Assembly: GCF_011397635.1 (NCBI RefSeq)
Contig: NC_064764.1
Coordinates: 41,840,955 to 41,904,954 of the forward strand
Source of the DNA: Epinephelus fuscoguttatus
Lineage: Eukaryota > Chordata > Actinopteri > Perciformes > Serranidae
DNA: 64,000 nucleotides
Direction: 5' to 3'
Every line of letters starts with the position of its first letter. The first letter of the stretch is position 1. Of the stretch, positions 58,374 through 64,000 are shown in pieces. Under the pieces are notes generated by a model that made no database searches, was not told the DNA's origin, and saw only the letters and a program-made list of their open reading frames with translations. A program made the position numbers and the translations under genes.

Positions 58374-59966
58374 CAGTACAGGCCAAAAGTTTGGACACAC
58401 CTTCTCATTCAATGCGTTTTCTTTATTTTCATGACTATTTACATTGTAGATTCTCACTGAAGGCATCAAAACTATGAATGAACACATGTGGAGTTATGTA
58501 CTTAACAAAAAAAGGTGAAATAACTGAAAACATGTTTTATATTCTAGTTTCTTCAAAATAGCCACCCTTTGCTCTGATTACTGCTTTGCACACTCTTGGC
58601 ATTCTCTCCATGAGCTTCAAGAGGTAGTCACCTGAAATGGTTTTCCAACAGTCTTGAAGGAGTTCCCAGAGGTGTTTAGCACTTGTTGGCCCCTTTGCCT
58701 TCACTCTGCGGTCCAGCTCACCCCAAACAATCTCGATTGGGTTCAGGTCCAGTGACTGTGGAGGCCAGGTCATCTGCCGCAGCACTCCATCACTGTCCTT
58801 CTTGGTCAAATAGCCCTTACACAGCCTGGAGGTGTGTTTGGGGTCATTGTCCTGTTGAAAAATAAATGATCGTCCAACTAAACGCAAACTGGATGGGATG
58901 GCATGTCGCTGCAGGATGCTGTGGTAGCCATGCTGGTTCAGTGTGCCTTCAATTTTGAATAAATCCCCAACAGTGTCACCAGCAAAACACCCCCACACCA
59001 TCACACCTCCTCCTCCATGCTTCACAGTGGGAACCAGGCATGTTGGCATTTGGTTGGAACCAAAGATCTCAAATTTGGACTCATCAGACCAAAGCACAGA
59101 TTTCCACTGGTCTAATGTCCATTCCTTGTGTTTCTTGGCCCAAACAAATCTCTTCTGCTTGTTGCCTCTCCTTAGCAGTGGTTTCCTAGCAGCTATTTGA
59201 CCATGAAGGCCTGATTCGCGCAGTCTCCTCTTAACAGTTGTTCTAGAGATGGGTCTGCTGCTAGAACTCTGTGTGGCATTCATCTGGTCTCTGATCTGAG
59301 CTGCTGTTAACTTGCCATTTCTGAGGCTGATGACTCGGATGAACTTATCCTCAGAAGCAGAGGTGACTCTTGGTCTTCCTTTCCTGGGTCGGTCCTCATG
59401 TGTGCCAGTTTCGTTGTAGCGCTTGATGGTTTTTGCGACTCCACTTGGGGACACATTTAAAGTTTTTGCAATTTTCCAGACTGACTGACCTTCATTTCTT
59501 AAAGTAATGATGGCCACTCGTTTTTCTTTAGTTAGCTGATTGGTTCTTGCCATAATATGAATTTTAACAGTTGTCCAATAGGGCTGTCGGCTGTGTATTA
59601 ACCTGACTTCTGCACAACACAACTGATGGTCCCAACCCCATTGATAAAGCAAGAAATTCCACTAATTAACCCTGATAAGGCACACCTGTGAAGTGGAAAC
59701 CATTTCAGGTGACTACCTCTTGAAGCTCATGGAGAGAATGCCAAGAGTGTGCAAAGCAGTAATCAGAGCAAAGGGTGGCTATTTTGAAGAAACTAGAATA
59801 TAAAACATGTTTTCAGTTATTTCACCTTTTTTTGTTAAGTACATAACTCCACATGTGTTCATTCATAGTTTTGATGCCTTCAGTGAGAATCTACAATGTA
59901 AATAGTCATGAAAATAAAGAAAACGCATTGAATGAGAAGGTGTGTCCAAACTTTTGGCCTGTACTG
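58374..59966 (-). mobile_element. Tc1-like transposon, DD38E type
   Basis: 1593-bp element starting CAGTACAGGCC and ending with its reverse complement, flanked by TA on both sides (58372-58373, 59967-59968), the standard Tc1/mariner target. The inverted repeats are about 270 bp long (58374-58645 and about 59695-59966) and I find almost no mismatch between them by eye. The transposase ORF lies on the minus strand and its last 36 codons are inside the left repeat. The near-identity of the ends suggests recent insertion. Confidence 0.9.
58537..59553 (-). CDS. Tc1-like transposase, open frame, DD38E
   Basis: 338 aa on the minus strand, starting MARTNQLTKEKR. Two helix-turn-helix regions (about 5-50 and 70-120, paired-like DNA binding of the inverted repeats), a GRPR AT-hook-like motif at 59-62, and a DDE catalytic domain with Asp157 (LWSDESKFEIFG), Asp235 (FQQDNDPKHTS) and Glu274 (LDLNPIE). 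Thirty-eight residues separate the last two, the spacing of the DD38E group described as Intruder, not the usual DD34E. The frame has no stop or shift. Compared with related fish copies as I recall them, about 12 residues (the RRVFVRRRVG-type strand after FGSN) seem to be missing near residue 167, and Pro of QSPDLNP is Leu, so activity is doubtful. The longer frame to 59652 extends into non-coding sequence. Confidence 0.85.
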   Translation of the reverse strand: MARTNQLTKEKRVAIITLRNEGQSVWKIAKTLNVSPSGVAKTIKRYNETGTHEDRPRKGRPRVTSASEDKFIRVISLRNGKLTAAQIRDQMNATQSSSSRPISRTTVKRRLRESGLHGQIAARKPLLRRGNKQKRFVWAKKHKEWTLDQWKSVLWSDESKFEIFGSNQMPTCLVPTVKHGGGGVMVWGCFAGDTVGDLFKIEGTLNQHGYHSILQRHAIPSSLRLVGRSFIFQQDNDPKHTSRLCKGYLTKKDSDGVLRQMTWPPQSLDLNPIEIVWGELDRRVKAKGPTSAKHLWELLQDCWKTISGDYLLKLMERMPRVCKAVIRAKGGYFEETRI

Positions 59967-60261
59967 TATGTGTTTGACTTATTGATTTGTTGACTAATCA
60001 TTGCAGCTGTAGAATTCCTATAATGAGCTAGAAGAAGTTTTAAACATATATACCACAGAGTTGTCTCTTGCTAATTAGCTCAGTGAGATAGAGCATAGTC
60101 TCTTATGCTTAGAATGCCACCTTTTTCTCCTACACTCTGCTTGTTGCTCAGAATTGCCTAATTTTGCCTAAAATTGCCCAGCTCTGACCATTGCTGTGCA
60201 GCATCTATAATTTACATTTATTTCCTTGTGCAACAAAAGCATATGCTGAGGTTTATAAAAA
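59967..60261. other. Spacer with A-box-like repeat
   Basis: Contains the third tRNA-like A box (60073-60100). Otherwise nothing recognised. Confidence 0.3.
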
Positions 60262-60780
60262 TACTTTATTTATTTATTTATTAACCTTTATTTAACCAGG
60301 AAGATCCCATTGAGATTAACAATCTCTTTTTCAAGGGAGACCTGGCCAAGATAGGCAGCAGCAAGTACGAAGCACAATTACAAATTACACAGATAAAACA
60401 CAAACAAATAGTATTGAATTTACAAGCAGATTATGAAAAACAAGTATATGTAGTGGAGTCGGCCTCAAATATTCTTAGTTTGGATTTAAAGGCGCTCAAA
60501 GAAATTAACCCTGTTAGTTTCCAGTCATTTTGCAACATATTCCATGCTGAAGGTGCAGAGTAGACAAAAGCCTTTTTGCCCAATTCAGTACGGGCATATG
60601 GAACAGAAAGCAACAAGTAGTCTTGTGAACGAAAGGAGTAAGGACCAGCACTTCTCTGTGCAATTAAGGAACAAATGTTGGAAGGCAGTAGACCAAGTAA
60701 TGCCTTATATATGTAACCCCTTCCTAACACTGGAAGTATGATATTAATCTGGGCTACAATTTCAAATTTACTGAACAGGA
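60262..60780 (-). mobile_element. LINE 3' fragment
   Basis: Minus frame 60730-60431 reads YKALLGLLPSNICSLIA, YSFRSQDYLLLSVPYARTE and LGKKAFVYSAPSAWNMLQ, the C-terminal end of a fish LINE reverse transcriptase. The plus-strand text ttatttaaccaggaagatcc and ctttttcaagggagacctgg at 60286-60350 is its known-type 3' UTR. 5' truncated. Confidence 0.6.
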
Positions 60781-62330
60781 TCCTGAGTGCTTAGCGGTTG
60801 ATGTTGAATTGGCTAAATCCCCTTTTTCCAGTAGATGTTATCTTCACAGGTGTATGTATCTAAAAGGTAATAATAGCGCGGTGCCTCCACTGTGGAACTA
60901 TTTAACTCAAACTCTATGAGCTACACTTATAATTCCCCAGAAACAATGTTAAATATCACAAATGTGAATAAACCTTAGAGGATAAAATGCTCAGGACAAC
61001 ACTGGTAAAATGTACAACATGAATTAATTTATTTTCTTTTATCTTGGTATCTTTTCTATATGCTTGTAACCAAAATATTATTTCTCTCCTCTGGTCCTTG
61101 TCCAGATATAAATGTTATCTAATGTTGACCACAATAAACTCAAAATAAGTACCAATGTACCAAAAACCCTTAAATTGTGAAATAGGATCAAATAAAATTT
61201 CATGCAAGTGTCCTTTAACCTTTTAAAAGTAAATACCAAACTCAGGTAGTTGACCTTTAACTTTTTAGCTTAAATTGAAAATCTCACATACGTGTCCTTT
61301 AAACTCAAAGTTTGTCTTGTAAATACAATAGAAAAAAAATATATTTAGTCCTCAAAACACTTTTATCTCTTAAAATAAATATGTTACCTTATTTTTTTGT
61401 TTTTATCCTACCAGGACAAAAAAAATGTACCAAATGAAATACCTTCAAGTTTTTAGATTAGAATCACTTATGAACTCTTAACACTCCAAATGAAATATAT
61501 TTTTAACAAGACACAGTCTCAATGAGTTTATATTTTCATGGTCCGTTAACTTAACCCTTTTTAAACGTGTCCAGTTATTACCAAGCGCTTGGGTTTCTAA
61601 CCGTTGGGGCCCTTAAGTTGGTGCACAAAAGAAACACAAATCCTCGATCCTTCAATGAGAAGCGACACACTCCGTGTCTCAGAGAAAAACTTCTCTTACT
61701 CACGAATCCACACAGAATAGGAAGCAGGTCAGAAGAGTCGGCGAGCCAGGATGATGATGAAGTGGCAGCGGCAGCAACAGCAGCAGCCACGGCAGCAGCA
61801 GCAGCAGGCAAGGTGTAGCAGGTAGTCCTCTGTGTCCACGCAGGTCCAGCGGCAGGGTCCGTCCTCACAGGCGGCAGCAACAGGCTGATTAGCCGGCACG
61901 GTCCTCGTCTCTCTCAGTCCTCAGATGAAGCAGCGGCTGGCGTTTATAGCTGATTGTCCCTCACCACGATACTAGCTTAAACGTCCACGCTTTTCAAGTT
62001 TACACTTAACACTTTTTCCAAAGCTAGTGAAAACAATAAACGCGGTTAGCCTAGCTGCACTTCACTTCAAACTGCGGTATAATGAGTCGCTAAACAGTGT
62101 GTCACACAAGACATTTAACTGCAAAATAATACTTGTGCCAGTATTTTTAAAAGTATTTAAGTCTACAAATATCAGTCACCTCGATATTAAACTTAGTTTT
62201 TCCTGCTTCGCTCGCTGAACGGCCACGCTCCTCTCCTGCCAACATGTCCTCCTCTCCTGCCAGTTCTATCTCGTCCCTACTGACCGCCAGAGGCGGTGCA
62301 TAAGCACTGGATAACTCCGCCCGCGCTAGC
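60781..62330. other. AT-rich then GC-rich spacer, no gene called
   Basis: 60781-61560 is AT-rich with nothing recognised. 61560-62330 becomes GC-richer, with CpGs and a CAG-type repeat (61765-61810) that yields poly-Ala or poly-Ser frames on both strands. It could be a promoter or part of a retroelement leader; I cannot decide. Confidence 0.3.
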
Positions 62331-62820
62331 GCATGTCGAGTACGAATATCAACAATGTCACCCGTGACCCCTGCGTGAACTCCGGGAGGCTATATCTTCC
62401 GGTGTCAGCAAGTGATCTGTTCCCTTCATTCTTCTCGCGATCGCGCGTCGAGGTGTACGTAAGTGTTTGCTGTTGGTTTCATGTGTTGCTGGCCCTGGGC
62501 AGCCTCGTGCCTCTGTGGTGGGAGTAACGGGCTGATGCTCGTCCTCCCAGGGGCTGTGGCCAGCGTGTTGCACAATTGCATGTATCTCTAGTATTGCGGC
62601 TTTGCTGGGGTGACGGCGTTCCCGCCCCCCGCTTCCAGCATTGCCTGCAGCTGCTGACGGCTGTGTGAGCAGGTCAGTGGAAGTTGAATTCTGATAACTG
62701 TACTGTTTTTTGTTTGTTTTTGCAGTTTGGGATTCAAAGTGAAGGATTCAATTGTGATTGGTGACGGTGGTGTTTCCGCTACCCTCTCCCAGCTCAGTTG
62801 TGTTTGTCAGACTTATATTC

Positions 62821-62826
62821 ACATAC

Positions 62827-62874
<48 letters not shown>
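62821..62874. repeat. AT dinucleotide microsatellite
   Basis: About 20 AT units after acatacatatac. Confidence 0.9.
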
Positions 62875-62880
<6 letters not shown>

Positions 62881-63059
62881 AAAGAACAACAACAAAAAGA
62901 CGGAAAAGGAAGAAGGCTGATAACCTTGTTGGTGACGGTTGCGTGCCCGCCCCCTCTCCCAACTTGGTCTGGTGGTTTTGTTCAGTTGTGTTGACATTTC
63001 CGCTCCCGGCAGTGTCATACTTTTCTGGGCTCCTCACTGGCTTCTCCACCTGGTTGCAG

Positions 63060-64000
63060 ATGGCGCATGCCTGTGGCAACTGCATGACCCCCCTTGAGCC
63101 TGAAGACGGCCATGACCACTGTGTGGCCTGTCTTGGCGTGGACCACCTGCAGGAGGCCCTCACTGACGAGGCCTGCATGAACTGCAGTATCATGCCTCGG
63201 TCAGTGAGGTTGGCCCGACTGGCCCAACTGGGTCCTCCGGCCTGTCTCCCTCCCTTCCAGTCTGAGAGGCCGGACTTCTGCGGAGCTCCTGCACAGAAGA
63301 GGACTGCCACGTGGAGTGGGAATGCTGCTCCCGCGAAAAGGAGGAAGACGGCGGCGACAGACCAGCTCTCCTCCAAGGTCGACCGCTTGGCTGCTGACAT
63401 GGAGCACATGAAGGCGCTCCTCATGAATCTCCAGCCTGCTGGTGGGGTGGCACCTCCTGCTGTTGTGCCGGCTCAGGAGTCACCACCGCCACTGGATGAT
63501 GCGCTTTCCATCGCAGCTTCGTCGAGTCAGTTTGGCCGGGGTCGGATGATCGGGCCTTGGCTGCCATGGAGGATGCCGAGTCGGTGGGGCTCCTCCACAT
63601 GCCGGCGGTTGAGCCTCCAATCGCGGCCTTGATTGTGGCTCCGGATGAGGCGCTGAAGTCCGACCCTAAGTGCCCTTCTGCGCAGTGTAAAGTTACGGAC
63701 GATTACATCTGCAAGGCCTACAACACAGCAGCACGTGTCGGCCGCTTGGGGAACACCCTCTCCCACTTACTCCTTGCCCTCTCAGCCTCCCTGCAGGAGG
63801 CACAGGTGGACGACTCCGTCCGCGACATGTGTGATGCGTCACTGCAGGCTTTTGCCTACCAGACGAGGGAGCTGGGACGGCTGATGTCGACGCTTGTCCA
63901 CACTCGCCGTCATGTCTGGTTGGCACAGTCACCTCTGACGGAGGCGACTCGTAGGGTCCTTCGCCGGGTGCCAGCAGAACCTGGGGAGCTGTTTGGCTCT
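63060..64000 (+). mobile_element. DIRS-like retroelement fossil, gag region, cut by window end
   Basis: A gag-like frame starts MAHACGNCMTPLEPEDGHDH with paired cysteines (CVACLGVDHL, ACMNCSIM), a basic region (PAKRRKT), and later YNTAARVGRLGNTLSHLL, RDMCDASLQAFAYQ, HVWLAQSPL and EPGELFGS at the edge. I recognise this as the ORF1 style of fish DIRS-like elements. The part in view looks broken about once. The leader probably includes sequence from about 62340 on. The other half lies outside the window. A much older relative is at 34630-37350. Confidence 0.55.

Noticed and set aside
61567-61818. Poly-alanine protein gene in the GC-rich region
   Set aside because: The frame follows a CAG-type repeat and is open on both strands. 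There is no domain, splice or start support.
1-64000. CRISPR array, operon or prokaryotic system
   Set aside because: No regularly spaced direct repeats with unique spacers are seen, and gene structure is eukaryotic with introns and poly(A) signals.

Overview
This window looks like a piece of a ray-finned (teleost) fish genome, most likely a percomorph. It has intron-bearing genes with fish-type repeats: L2-type and other LINEs, RTE-like fragments, Tc1, hAT, PIF/Harbinger and DIRS-like elements. The dominant content is a same-strand cluster of trace amine-associated receptor (TAAR) genes of the kind usually annotated in fish as TAAR13c-like. These are predicted olfactory class A GPCRs for amines.

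Layout. 1-3.7 kb: the 3' end of a zona-pellucida (ZP) domain gene with a furin site, a stop close to an exon end and a poly(A) signal. 4.7-5.9 kb: TAAR unit 1, with one 2-nt frameshift. 5.9-13.1 kb: spacer of old repeats, including a possible solo LTR inside a palindrome-ended element. 13.2-14.4 kb: TAAR unit 2, intact. 14.6-18.9 kb: spacer with a Harbinger derivative and a hAT fragment. 19.0-20.3 kb: TAAR unit 3, intact. 20.0-32.1 kb: a recent direct tandem duplication of about 6.06 kb whose junction lies inside a TAAR coding exon. It created a chimeric, broken receptor (unit 4, 24.9-26.3 kb) and left an intact one (unit 5, 31.0-32.4 kb). 32.9-33.5 kb: a 5'-truncated TAAR (unit 6). 34.5-44.6 kb: a block of nested retroelements. 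44.9-46.3 kb: TAAR unit 7, intact. 48.3-48.9 kb: a 5'-truncated TAAR (unit 8). About 49.7 kb: an upstream block of a further unit with no receptor. 50.3-55.8 kb: a nearly full-length L2-type LINE. 58.4-60.0 kb: a well preserved Tc1-like transposon with DD38E spacing and near-perfect 270-bp inverted repeats. 63.1-64.0 kb: a DIRS-like gag fossil running off the edge.

How the genes relate. All full TAAR units share one design. Exon 1 encodes a short N-terminus and TM1; exon 2 encodes the rest from the TM1-TM2 loop. Four of five full units show a GC-AG intron at the same codon, flanked by a short direct repeat of coding sequence, which suggests how the intron arose. Units 1 and 3 keep both amine-binding aspartates (3.32 and 5.42). 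Units 2, 4, 5 and 7 have lost Asp3.32 and keep Asp5.42. All have lost the usual Trp6.48. The cluster shows birth-and-death evolution: three to four intact-looking or nearly intact receptors, one chimera, two truncated copies and orphan flanks. I see no CRISPR, bacterial or operon-like structure. The most novel content is the intron architecture and the recombination history of the receptor cluster.
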